NCBI GenBank assembly: GCA_021413865.1
Contig: JAIOPN010000016.1
Location: 62,001-126,000, forward strand
Direction of reading: 5' to 3'
DNA: 64,000 nucleotides
Origin: Planctomycetota bacterium
GTDB taxonomy: Bacteria; Planctomycetota; Phycisphaerae; Phycisphaerales; Phycisphaeraceae
Positions 1-8,177 of this stretch are shown here, one piece after another. Positions within the stretch are counted from its first letter, which is position 1. Every line of letters begins with the position of its first letter. The position numbers and the translations under genes were made by a program. Below the pieces are notes generated by a model. It was not told the DNA's origin, did no database searches, and worked only from the letters and a program-made list of their open reading frames with translations.

Positions 1-812
1 AAGTCGCGTTCGCCGACGCTGACCCCGCCGTTGGTGATGACCAGGTGCGAGGCGGCCAGCGCCTCGCGGGCCGCGGCGCGGGTGGCCTCGGGGTCGTCGG
101 GAAGGTGGAGGTGTTGCAGCGCGGGCGTGCCCCAGTTGGCGAGGATCGCGGTGAGCATCGGGCCGTTGGAGTTGCGGATCTGATTGATCGCCAGGTTGGC
201 GGTCGTGGTGGCGGCGGGCAGCACCTCGTCGCCCGTGGTCAGCAGCGTGATGCGCGGCCGTTCCGTGACGGCCAGTTCGACCGCGCCGACCGAGGCGGCG
301 ATGCCGATGTGCCGGGGCATCAGCACCGTGCCGGCGCGGAGCACGACCTTGCCCGCGGCGGCGTCGGCTGCGCGGCGGTGGACGTTCTGCCACGGCTTGG
401 CCCCATCCAGCATGAACCGCACCAGGTCGCCCTCGACGGTGGAGAGCTCGACTTGGATCACGGCGTCCGCGCCGATCGGCAGCGCCGCGCCGGTGGCGAT
501 CCGCCGCGCCGTCCCGGGGGCCAGGGGCCTGGTGACCATCTCGGTGGCGCCGCCGGCGGAGACGGTGCCGGTGATGTTGAGCGCGGAATCGGGCCGGATA
601 TCGACGCTGCGCACCGCGAATCCGTCCATCGCGGAGCGGTTGAAGGGGGGCTGGTCCCGATCGGCGGCGACGTCTTCGCGGAGCACCCGGCCCAGCGCGC
701 CGCTCAGCGGCACGCGCTCGACCCGCAACGCCGGCACATGCTCCAGCACACGCGCCAACGCCTCGTCATAAGAGGGAAGCCCGCTCTTGGCTGGTGGCGT
801 GGGCTGGGTCAT
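1..812 (-). CDS. moeA: Molybdopterin molybdenumtransferase MoeA (3' end beyond window)
   Basis: Reading leftward from ATG at 812 gives about 270 residues of MoeA, the enzyme that inserts molybdate into adenylylated molybdopterin to form molybdenum cofactor in the cytoplasm. Visible family motifs, in order: QPPFNRSAMDGFAV near residue 60, ATGAALPIGADAVIQVE near 120, LLTTGDEV near 190, the NSNGPML segment, and GGVSVGERD at the window edge. The C-terminal part lies outside the window. The gene is divergent from the HAD gene that follows. Identification rests on motifs I can read; no partner moa or mob gene is visible nearby, and it could be a glp-type MoeA paralogue. Confidence 0.9.
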   Translation of the reverse strand, partial: MTQPTPPAKSGLPSYDEALARVLEHVPALRVERVPLSGALGRVLREDVAADRDQPPFNRSAMDGFAVRSVDIRPDSALNITGTVSAGGATEMVTRPLAPGTARRIATGAALPIGADAVIQVELSTVEGDLVRFMLDGAKPWQNVHRRAADAAAGKVVLRAGTVLMPRHIGIAASVGAVELAVTERPRITLLTTGDEVLPAATTTANLAINQIRNSNGPMLTAILANWGTPALQHLHLPDDPEATRAAAREALAASHLVITNGGVSVGERD

Positions 813-832
813 GGCGGTTGATTGTAATCCAT

Positions 833-859
833 GCACGCCCGCTTCAGCGGGCCGTGTCC
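833..859. repeat. 27-bp palindromic repeat, copy 1
   Basis: The 27 bp beginning GCACGCCCGCTTCAGCGGGC, with hairpin CCCGCT/AGCGGG, recurs as its exact reverse complement at 47426-47452. This copy lies between the divergent moeA and HAD starts, the other just downstream of an HTH gene, so it is a dispersed element rather than a gene-specific site. Confidence 0.75.
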
Positions 860-900
860 GTTGCCCGCAGAACCGTTCCGTGATCGGCTACACTTCCGCC

Positions 901-1587
901 ATGCTCAAAGCGATCGTTTTCGATTTCGACGGCGTGATCGTGGACTCCGAGCCGCTGCACTTCCGCTCGTTCCTGCGCATCGCGCAGGGTCTCGGTGTCA
1001 CGTTCAGTTACGAGGAATACCTGGAGAAATACATCGGCTACGACGACCGAGACGCGTTCCGGTCGATGCTCGGCCTGCCCACGGGGGTGGAGGGCAGGGA
1101 GGCGGACCGGCGGCGTGTGGCGGAGCTGGTCGAGAAGAAGGCCGACGCCTTCGAGGCGGTGGTGGCCGAGGGGATCGAGCCGATCCCCGGCGTGGTGGAG
1201 TTCGTGAAGCGGGCCGCCGCGTGCGGGCCGATCGCCATCGCCAGCGGCGCGACCCGGCGGGACATCGACCTGATCCTGCGGCGGCTGGACCTGTCGCACA
1301 TGTTCGGGACCATGGTCACGGCCGACATGGTCGCGCGCTCCAAGCCCGACCCGGCGAGCTACGCGATGGCGGTGACGCTGCTGGGCGCGCAGTCGCCCGG
1401 GCTGGCGCCGGCGGACTGCCTGGCGATCGAGGACACGGCCGCGGGCATCGAGTCGGCGCGCGGCGCGGGGCTGTTCACCATCGGCGTCACGACCACGGGC
1501 CCGGCGTCAAAACTGCACCGGGCGCACCGCGTGATCGAGGGGTTCCGAGGGCTGACGATGGATCAGGTTCGGCAGTGGGTGGGGTGA
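901..1587 (+). CDS. HAD-superfamily phosphatase (beta-phosphoglucomutase/phosphatase-like)
   Basis: A 228-residue cytosolic haloacid-dehalogenase hydrolase. All four HAD motifs are visible: DFDGVIVDSEP at residues 7-17 (nucleophile and acid/base Asp), the ASGATRRD Ser motif near 115, the RSKPDP Lys near 150, and AIEDTAAGIESARGAG near 180. The helical cap between motifs I and II makes it subfamily I, like beta-phosphoglucomutases and 2-deoxyglucose-6-phosphate phosphatases; the substrate cannot be read from sequence. ATG 901 was chosen because it places motif I at the normal N-terminal position; an in-frame extension to 787 has no family match. It ends before a strong bidirectional terminator. 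Confidence 0.88.
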   Translation: MLKAIVFDFDGVIVDSEPLHFRSFLRIAQGLGVTFSYEEYLEKYIGYDDRDAFRSMLGLPTGVEGREADRRRVAELVEKKADAFEAVVAEGIEPIPGVVEFVKRAAACGPIAIASGATRRDIDLILRRLDLSHMFGTMVTADMVARSKPDPASYAMAVTLLGAQSPGLAPADCLAIEDTAAGIESARGAGLFTIGVTTTGPASKLHRAHRVIEGFRGLTMDQVRQWVG

Positions 1588-1638
1588 GCGACGGGCGCGG
1601 AACCGCGAGTGAAGCAAGCCGAGAACTAAAATGAAAGA

Positions 1639-1664
1639 GGCCCGGCGTTTGCCGGGCCTTCTTT
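1639..1664. terminator. Bidirectional rho-independent terminator
   Basis: Perfect 8-bp stem GGCCCGGC/GCCGGGCC with a GTTT loop, followed by TTCTTT on the plus strand and U-rich on the minus strand as well. It lies between the convergent HAD and HD-GYP genes and can serve both. Confidence 0.85.
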
Positions 1665-1691
1665 ATGTTGTGATGGCTTGCCGTTGCTTCC

Positions 1692-3098
1692 TCACCCCTT
1701 CGGGCCGCTCAGCGGCCGGGCGACGGTGAGTTCCTGCTTGGGCACCTCGGCCAGGTCGATGATGTTCGTTGTGGGCGTGCCCTCGGCGCTGAGGAGCTGG
1801 ACGGTCGGGCGGTCGAGCAGCACGGGGTTGGTCGCGATGACGTGGGCGTTGACGCCGCTGGAGAGCTTGACGTAGGAGCCGACGGGGAAGAGGCCCGCCG
1901 CCTGAAGCAGGGCGCGGACCGCCGGTTTCCAGAGCGAGTTGGCGCTGGTGGACCTGATGGTCTCCTCCATGGCGATGTAGGGGAGCTTGGGCTTGCGGTA
2001 GTGGCGGGGCTCGGTCGTGGCGGCGAAGGAGTCGGCGACGGCGAGCACGCGGGCGTAGTCGCACAGGGCGTCCTTGCGGGTGCCGCGCGGGTAGCCCGAG
2101 CCGTTCTCCCGCTCCTGGTGCTGCAGGGCGGCGAGCTGGACGATGGGGTCGGCGTTCTCGATGACCTGGATCATGGCCAGGGAGAAGACGGGGTGGCGCT
2201 GCACGCGTGACCGGTCGATGTCGGTCAGCTCGCAGCCGCCGGTGCGGATGCGCTCGGGGACGAGCAACATGCCCAGGTCGAAGACGAACCCGACTTCGCC
2301 GATGCGGCGCACGGCCTCGAGCGGCCAGCGGAGCTGCGCCGCGATCGCCATCGCCAAAACGGTGACGGTGTAGGCGTGGTCGGGCAGGTAGTCCTCGCGG
2401 CGGGGGCAGAGCAGGGCGAGCTGCGTGAAGCGCGTGGGGTGGTGCGAGAGCTTGTCGAGCAGGTCGTCGATGATCGGCTTGAACTGCTCCATCTTGAGGG
2501 GCAGGCCCGCCTCGATGCGGGCGTAGAGCTGGCGGAGCTGCTCGACGGCCATGGCGCGCCAATCGGCCAGGTTCTGCGGCGTGGGCCAGTGGGAGGGGTC
2601 GGCGGGCTTGATCCAGTTGCACGTCTCGAGGGCCGTGACGCGCAGGCTCATCCCGGGGACCTGCTGCTCCAGGTCCTCGACCAGGGCGTCGGCCATCAGG
2701 ATGCGCTCGCGGCGCTGGGCCTGCTGTTTCTGCTGGCGCTTGGCTTCCGCCTTGGCGGCGTAGGTCTCGCCGCCCGCCTTGATGGCGTCGATGTGGTGCG
2801 CCTCGATCTCCTCGCCGGACTCGACGAGCACCTGCCCGGCGCGGGTGATCAGGTTGTCGTGCGACTTCTGGCCGACGGCGAGCTTGGAGCTGTCAACGCG
2901 GTTGATCAGCCCGGCCTCGGCCAGCTCGTTGATGCTGTCGGCGAGCACCACCTCGATCTCGCCGAACTGGCGCATCGCACTGAGGTGCCGCCCGGTCAAC
3001 GCCACGCCCGCGCCCAGCAGCTTCTGACCCGTCAACGAGAAAATCGTCTGCGGGTACACGCTGCCTTCACGCAGGTTCTGAATACGGATTTTTTCCAT
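1692..3098 (-). CDS. Degenerate HD-GYP-domain protein
   Basis: A 468-residue protein with an HD-GYP-like C-terminal half. The usual HHExxDGxGYP motif survives as LQHQERENGSGYPRG near residues 348-362, and HPVFS replaces HPxxG. The catalytic HD pair is replaced by FD in VGFVFDLGMLL near residue 270, so c-di-GMP phosphodiesterase activity is doubtful; a binding or scaffolding role is more likely. A coiled-coil, Gln/Lys/Arg-rich stretch lies near residues 110-140. No transmembrane segment or receiver domain is seen. ATG 3098 is the first start in a frame with no upstream extension. It is divergent from the mutase gene. A small family paralogue role in signalling is inference. Confidence 0.78.
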   Translation of the reverse strand: MEKIRIQNLREGSVYPQTIFSLTGQKLLGAGVALTGRHLSAMRQFGEIEVVLADSINELAEAGLINRVDSSKLAVGQKSHDNLITRAGQVLVESGEEIEAHHIDAIKAGGETYAAKAEAKRQQKQQAQRRERILMADALVEDLEQQVPGMSLRVTALETCNWIKPADPSHWPTPQNLADWRAMAVEQLRQLYARIEAGLPLKMEQFKPIIDDLLDKLSHHPTRFTQLALLCPRREDYLPDHAYTVTVLAMAIAAQLRWPLEAVRRIGEVGFVFDLGMLLVPERIRTGGCELTDIDRSRVQRHPVFSLAMIQVIENADPIVQLAALQHQERENGSGYPRGTRKDALCDYARVLAVADSFAATTEPRHYRKPKLPYIAMEETIRSTSANSLWKPAVRALLQAAGLFPVGSYVKLSSGVNAHVIATNPVLLDRPTVQLLSAEGTPTTNIIDLAEVPKQELTVARPLSGPKG

Positions 3099-3343
3099 GA
3101 CGCCCCGCGCCCTTGGTCACCGAGAAACTTCGGGTCACGCCCCTGGCGGCGCGGCCTCGCACTGTTCTCTGACCTGTGGAATCGGTTATCTCCATCGCGG
3201 TCTTAATCCCATTTGTCCGGTCCATGCGCAAAATCCTTGGTTACGCGGGGTTGGTGAACCGAGACAAGCCCGCCGCGCCGGGGTAATCTCCGGGTGATTT
3301 TCGGACGAACGTACATCCGTCGCCGCCGCGAAACGAGGAACCC

Positions 3344-4726
3344 GTGAACGCACCCGCCCCCTTGATGCTCAGCGTAAGCGGCCTGCGAGGCCTGATCGGT
3401 CAATCCCTCACCCCGCCCGTGGCGGCGCGCTACGGCGCGGCCTTCGGCGGGTGGCTGCGGCGGACCCGGTCGGCATCCGATAATCCCCCGCACGTCGTGC
3501 TGGGACGCGACAGCAGGCCCTCCGGGCAGATGATCGAGCTGGCGGTCGCCTCCGGGCTGATCGCCGCGGGTTGCCGCGTCACCATCCTGGGCATCGTCAC
3601 CACCCCCTCGGTCGCCCTCATGGCCGAGCAACTCCGCGCCGACGGCGGCATGGTCATTACCGCCAGCCACAACCCCATCATCTGGAACGGCATCAAGGCC
3701 CTGCGCCACGACGGCGTCGCCCCACCCGCCGCCGAGGCCAAGCAGATCATCGACGCCTTCAAAGAGGACCGGCTCGACTACGTCGGCGTCGAACGGCTGC
3801 TGCCGATCCAATACGACGACACGACCAATCGCATCCACGTCGATCGCGTGCTCGCTCACGTCGATGTCCAGGCGATACGGCGCCGCAAGCCAAAGGTCGT
3901 GCTCGACAGCGTCTGCGGCGCGGGCGGACCCGCGGCGGCGATGCTCCTGCGCGAACTGGGCGCGGAGGTTGTCCATCTCCACGCGGAGACTACGGGCCTG
4001 TTTCCCCACACGCCCGAGCCGACGCGGGAAAACCTCACCGGGCTGTGCGAGGCGGTGCGGAAGCACGGCGCGGATGTCGGCTTCGCCCAGGACCCCGACG
4101 CGGATCGGCTCGCCATCGTGGATGAGAAGGGGGGCTACATCGGCGAGGAATACACGCTCGTGCTGGGCGTGCTCCGCCTGCTGGAGCGCCACGGCAAACC
4201 CGGCGCGAAGCTCGCGACCAACCTCTCGACGAGCCGCATGATCGACGACACCGCCGCGCGCTTCGGGGCCACGGTCACGCGGACGGCCGTCGGCGAGGCG
4301 AACGTGGTCGAGGCCATGCGCAGGCTCGATGCGTTGGCGGGCGGGGAGGGCAACGGCGGCATCATCTGGCCCAGGGTGGTCCACGTGCGCGACAGCCTCT
4401 CGGGCATCGCCCTGGTGCTCGAGCTCCTCGCCAGCGGCGGGGGCACGCTGAGCCGGCGCATCGCGGATATGCCCTCGTACGCGATCGTGAAGGACAAGGT
4501 GGACATGGACGCCGCGCTGGCGGATCGCCTCAGGCCGGTGCTGCGGGAGAAGTACGCCTCGCAGCGCGTCGACGAGCAGGACGGCATCCGCATCGACTGG
4601 CCGGACCGCTGGGTCCACGTCCGCCCGAGCAACACCGAGCCGATCATCCGCCTCATCGCCGAGGCGCGCGACGAGGCCACCGCGAAGGGCCTTCTGGCGG
4701 AGGTGCGGGCGGCGCTGGGGTTGTGA
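3344..4726 (+). CDS. glmM: Phosphoglucosamine mutase / phosphomannomutase family
   Basis: A 460-residue alpha-D-phosphohexomutase. Visible hallmarks: phosphoserine loop TASHNP near residue 105, metal loop DPDADR near 248, sugar-recognition loop GEGNGGIIWP near 330, phosphate-binding RPSNTEPIIR near 427. In the cytoplasm these enzymes isomerise hexose 6-phosphates to 1-phosphates, here most plausibly glucosamine-6-P for UDP-GlcNAc and peptidoglycan. The substrate cannot be fixed by motif alone; phosphomannomutase/phosphoglucomutase remains possible. GTG 3344 is preceded by GAGGA at good spacing; ATG 3365 is an alternative. Confidence 0.88.
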   Translation: MNAPAPLMLSVSGLRGLIGQSLTPPVAARYGAAFGGWLRRTRSASDNPPHVVLGRDSRPSGQMIELAVASGLIAAGCRVTILGIVTTPSVALMAEQLRADGGMVITASHNPIIWNGIKALRHDGVAPPAAEAKQIIDAFKEDRLDYVGVERLLPIQYDDTTNRIHVDRVLAHVDVQAIRRRKPKVVLDSVCGAGGPAAAMLLRELGAEVVHLHAETTGLFPHTPEPTRENLTGLCEAVRKHGADVGFAQDPDADRLAIVDEKGGYIGEEYTLVLGVLRLLERHGKPGAKLATNLSTSRMIDDTAARFGATVTRTAVGEANVVEAMRRLDALAGGEGNGGIIWPRVVHVRDSLSGIALVLELLASGGGTLSRRIADMPSYAIVKDKVDMDAALADRLRPVLREKYASQRVDEQDGIRIDWPDRWVHVRPSNTEPIIRLIAEARDEATAKGLLAEVRAALGL

Positions 4727-4738
4727 GGGGCCGGTTGT

Positions 4739-5242
4739 CTATTTGAGCTTGGTCGCGGGCAGAACGGCCTCGGTCTCGAGCCGTGTGCCGTTAGAGCGCG
4801 TCATGCCCACGCGCAGCACGGTGTCGTGCAAAGGCGTCGCCGCGTCGTCCAGCTTCAAGCGGAAGAGATAGGTGCGCGTGATCGGGTCGTAGTACTGGCG
4901 CTGGTCCTCGAGCGACAAGACGCTGGCGTTCCACGCGTAGAGGCGTTCCCCCAGCGTTGAGTTCTTGGCGTTGGTCGCCGCGTAGAGCTCGAAGCGGAAC
5001 GTCCCGGCCCACTTGATGGAGTCGTTCATCGCGTCCAGCAGCTCGACGCGTGCCGAAAGGGCGACCTGGTCGCCCTCCTTGACGAAGTGGGACGACGGGA
5101 ACACGCGCATCGTGAGCGGCTCGGGCTTCCAGATCTCGGTCGGTGACGCGGGCTGCGTCTGCGAACCGGGCCCGCCTTTCCACTGGCACCCACACACGGC
5201 CAGCACCGTCGCCACCACCGCAGCCAAGCGCATATATCGCAT
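4739..5242 (-). CDS. Predicted lipoprotein, unknown function
   Basis: A 167-residue protein starting MRYMRLAAVV with a short hydrophobic signal and a lipobox-like VCGCQ at about residues 16-20, so probably a lipid-anchored envelope protein. The mature part is beta-rich, with an HFVKEGDQVALSARVEL segment that resembles an immunoglobulin-like or C2-like fold, but I recognise no family. It is convergent with the mutase gene, 12 bp apart. It borders the phage-like module but has no phage signature, so I place it with the host genes. Confidence 0.6.
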   Translation of the reverse strand: MRYMRLAAVVATVLAVCGCQWKGGPGSQTQPASPTEIWKPEPLTMRVFPSSHFVKEGDQVALSARVELLDAMNDSIKWAGTFRFELYAATNAKNSTLGERLYAWNASVLSLEDQRQYYDPITRTYLFRLKLDDAATPLHDTVLRVGMTRSNGTRLETEAVLPATKLK

Positions 5243-5335
5243 CGCGTCGTCCCCTGTGTTCAGCGCGAGCATAGCCCCGGCGGGGGTGCGGTTCAAGATG
5301 GTTTGTGATCGGCGTCGCGATTCGGGTCCCCCACG

Positions 5336-5593
5336 TCAGACGCGCAGCACGCGCGAGATCAGCCCCTCGATGAGCCCCACGACGCCCTCGACGGCGTCCA
5401 GCCGCGTGTTGTCCGCCGCCGCCCGCGCCACGGCCTGCTGGAATTGCGGGTCGTCCCGCAGCCGCTCCACCGTGGACTCGATCAGCCGCACGCGGTCGAT
5501 CGCCGCGGCCAGGTGCGGGTGCTCACGCGACCACTCCTCCCACAGCCGCCCCAGTTGCTTCTCGACCAGGTCCCTGAGTTCGGTGCTCGTCAT
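5336..5593 (-). CDS. Small last gene of phage-like module, unknown
   Basis: An 85-residue, charged, helix-rich protein without signal or membrane segment. Its ATG overlaps the stop of the upstream lipoprotein gene (ATGA), which shows translational coupling and places it as the last gene of the leftward phage-like operon. No family recognised; the C-terminal VVGLIEGLISRVLRV is amphipathic. Confidence 0.6.
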   Translation of the reverse strand: MTSTELRDLVEKQLGRLWEEWSREHPHLAAAIDRVRLIESTVERLRDDPQFQQAVARAAADNTRLDAVEGVVGLIEGLISRVLRV

Positions 5594-6081
5594 CGGTTTT
5601 TCTCCGTGGTTGTGGGCAGGCTGAAGGACGGCCGCGACCAGCGCAGCCGCCAAAGGTCCAGCCCGGTTGCACCCGTGATGAGTGCGTCCTGCCGTTCGAT
5701 CAGTTCGATCGCCCTGCGCTGCGCCTCGGCGGCGGCGAGGAGGTTTTCCGCCCGCCGTTCGCGCCCGCCGCGCAGGTTCATCTCGTGCCGCACGAGCTCC
5801 TCACACGCGGCGGTGTATCCCCTCACGGCGTCGAGCACCCACGGCTGATCGAGCACGGGCCGGTCGCGCAGGTCGGCCATGAACGCCTCTTCCAGCGAGC
5901 GCCTGGCTTGGGCTACCCGGAGGCCGTCGCGCTCCATGTCGTCGCGCACGAGTTCGGCCTCGCGCCGCACCGCGTCATCGACGACGCGAAGAAGGGGCGA
6001 GACCGACGGCGGCGACGTGCACGCCGACATCCCCGCCATCACCGCGGCCGTCACCGCCCACCGTTGCACCCTGTGTCGCAT
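5590..6081 (-). CDS. Lipoprotein in lysis-like position (spanin-like?)
   Basis: A 163-residue protein with a signal peptide and lipobox MAGMSAC around residues 15-21. The mature part is long, helical and charged, with two coiled-coil-like Arg/Glu-rich segments. ATG 6081 has a clear GGGAGGA ribosome site. It follows a holin-like gene and precedes a coupled small gene. A lipid-anchored helical protein after a one-TM protein is the layout of phage lysis cassettes, so an outer-membrane spanin subunit is my inference; there is no sequence motif that proves it, and no endolysin is seen. Confidence 0.55.
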   Translation of the reverse strand: MRHRVQRWAVTAAVMAGMSACTSPPSVSPLLRVVDDAVRREAELVRDDMERDGLRVAQARRSLEEAFMADLRDRPVLDQPWVLDAVRGYTAACEELVRHEMNLRGGRERRAENLLAAAEAQRRAIELIERQDALITGATGLDLWRLRWSRPSFSLPTTTEKNR

Positions 6082-6101
6082 GGCGATCCTCCCTGGCGCG
6101 G

Positions 6102-6374
6102 TCAGGCCGCGCTCTTTTTGATCTCCCGCACCATCCGGTCGATCAGCTCGATCAGCCGGACCTGCGTCTGCTCGAAGCGTTCCACGGCCTGGGTGTTGTG
6201 CTTGACCAGGTCGAGCAGCGCCGACAACTGCTCGCGCTGCGCCATGAGCCGCTCGTGCGTCTCGGACAGTTGCCGCTCCCGGCGCCGCGACATGAGCCGT
6301 TCCCAGACCCACAGCACGCCCATCAGGCCCGCCACGCCGAATTGCGTGAAATGCTCGACGATCTCGGGCGACAT
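6102..6374 (-). CDS. Holin-like small membrane protein
   Basis: A 90-residue protein: one hydrophobic segment at about residues 10-24 (FGVAGLMGVLWVWERL), then a long charged coiled coil. This is the shape of many phage holin-like or TM/coiled-coil proteins in lysis positions. The start MSPEIVEH at 6374 has a GGGGA site. It sits between the tail-hub-like gene and the lipoprotein gene in the same leftward run. Function is inferred from size, topology and position only. Confidence 0.55.
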   Translation of the reverse strand: MSPEIVEHFTQFGVAGLMGVLWVWERLMSRRRERQLSETHERLMAQREQLSALLDLVKHNTQAVERFEQTQVRLIELIDRMVREIKKSAA

Positions 6375-6384
6375 GGCGCATCCC

Positions 6385-8175
6385 CTATGCCGGTGACAAC
6401 TCGATGCGTGTAACGGGCGTCGCCCGTGACGGGTTACGCCGCCACGCGACGCGGAGCGACCGCACGACCCCGCCGGTGATTCCAAGACGCTCGGCGGGGT
6501 GCTCCGGGTCCAGCGGGGGTTCGACGCCGCCGATCACGCGGTCACCCACGCGCAGCGCGGGCCATGCGCCGGAGAGCTCGACCGTCGCGAGGCCGTCCCC
6601 GCCGTCGCTCCGCTCGCGCGATATCCGTTGCACCAGCCATGCAAACAGCGCGGGCCGCTGGTCGATCTCCGGGGCGATGAGCGTGCCGGCGTCGATCCCC
6701 GCGCGGTGGATGCTCGTGGCCGCGACGCGCCTGACCGAGAAGGCGTCTCCGAGATCGATGGTCCGCGGCGCATCGGCTCCGATGGATGGATTGCCGCGCC
6801 AGCGCGTGGCGCGCAGCGGCACGGGGCTTTGCAGGCTCGCGGTGACGCGCACCAATACGTCGTGGGTTTTCGCGGCCGTGAAGAATCCGGGCGGCAGCGT
6901 CGCGTCGTCGAAATAGACCGAGGCGCTGTCGCCCCTGAGCACGAAACGGCCCGGGTAATGCGACCAGCTCGATCCCGCATCGAGGCTGATCTCGACGATG
7001 GCCGCGCGCCGCCGCCCCGCGTCGTCGAGCGTGAGGCACGAATCAAACCGCAGCGCACCACGCCAGCCGGTCAGCGACTCGTCCCCGAAGAGCCCGGGCA
7101 GGTCGAACGCCGGGCCCCGCTCGAAGGGCGGCGGCGTGAACCGGCCGTCTTCGTTCAGCGCCCAGAGCCGATACACGTTGGCTACGTCGGCGAAATGCGG
7201 GTTGCCGGAGCGCCGGTAATCGTCATCGGGCAGCCCTTCAAGCGCCGGGTTCCACCCCTGGAGGAGATTGAAAGTCGATTCGACGACCGCGCCGCGCGCC
7301 TCGGCGGTCCAGAGCCGGGCACGCGGTGAAGGGGACACAGCGCGCACGCTCAAGACGTCGCCCAATCGGCGTGACGTGGACGGCCAAACTGGGCGGATCG
7401 TCGCGCCGTCGCCCAGGGCGATCACCGCGATCGTCTCCGACAGATCGCCCGCGTTGAAACGGAGCTCGCGCCGGATCGAAAGGCCGTACGGCTCCATGAT
7501 TCCCGTCAGCGCGTCGCCGAGCGGTTTGCCCAGGTCGATCTCGTGGACGAGCGGCGACCGCGCCACATCGACGGGCAGGCCACGGGTGATCAGATCGAAC
7601 CCCGCGAACGCCGCGAGCGACTCCAGCGCGTCGCGGACCGTCCAGGCGCCGCCCCCTTCGCGCAGCGCATAGACGGGGCGGTCGTTGATGGTGTGGCGTT
7701 GTAGCGAGCGGTTGCCGTCAATGCCGACGCGCATGACGCCCAGGGGGTGCGTCTCGACCGCGGCTCCCGTTTCTGTTTCCCGCCAGGCGGAGGGCAGGGG
7801 ATCGGCGAGCCGGCGCGACCAGTCATCGCTCAGCGTGAGCCGCCACCCATCGGTTCCCGCGGCGCGGCCCTCGTCGGAGGTCTCAAGCAGTCCCGCGCAG
7901 AGCGGCAGCCACCGGACGCTCTCGTCGGACAGCCGCAGCGGCATCGCGACGATGACCCCGGCCTGCGTCCACCCGTCGCGGCAGAGCGACCGGGCCTCCG
8001 GCGCGTTGGGACCGGCGAGGGCCACGCGGGCGGATCGCCGGTCGAGCGCGTCGTCGATGGACCACTCGACGACACGCAGCGCCGGCTCGGGCAGCCCATC
8101 CACGAGGACCATCGGTTCGGGGTCGGTGATGGTCGTTGTTTCGGGACTAATCGGGAGCGTGGCGCAGGCTTGCAT
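6385..8175 (-). CDS. Large phage tail/baseplate-like protein
   Basis: A roughly 596-residue soluble protein with mixed beta-rich sequence, no signal peptide or membrane segment. It begins 2 bp after the stop of the LamG/TIGR03790 gene and is followed by the lysis-like genes. Features such as WTVRDALESLAAFAGFDLITRG and GDRVIGGVEPP near the C-terminus recall tail-hub or baseplate proteins that build beta barrels, but no named family is certain. ATG 8175 (MQACATL) was chosen because a longer form would overlap the upstream gene. It has ordinary base composition for the window. Confidence 0.55.
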   Translation of the reverse strand: MQACATLPISPETTTITDPEPMVLVDGLPEPALRVVEWSIDDALDRRSARVALAGPNAPEARSLCRDGWTQAGVIVAMPLRLSDESVRWLPLCAGLLETSDEGRAAGTDGWRLTLSDDWSRRLADPLPSAWRETETGAAVETHPLGVMRVGIDGNRSLQRHTINDRPVYALREGGGAWTVRDALESLAAFAGFDLITRGLPVDVARSPLVHEIDLGKPLGDALTGIMEPYGLSIRRELRFNAGDLSETIAVIALGDGATIRPVWPSTSRRLGDVLSVRAVSPSPRARLWTAEARGAVVESTFNLLQGWNPALEGLPDDDYRRSGNPHFADVANVYRLWALNEDGRFTPPPFERGPAFDLPGLFGDESLTGWRGALRFDSCLTLDDAGRRRAAIVEISLDAGSSWSHYPGRFVLRGDSASVYFDDATLPPGFFTAAKTHDVLVRVTASLQSPVPLRATRWRGNPSIGADAPRTIDLGDAFSVRRVAATSIHRAGIDAGTLIAPEIDQRPALFAWLVQRISRERSDGGDGLATVELSGAWPALRVGDRVIGGVEPPLDPEHPAERLGITGGVVRSLRVAWRRNPSRATPVTRIELSPA

Positions 8176-8177
8176 GG

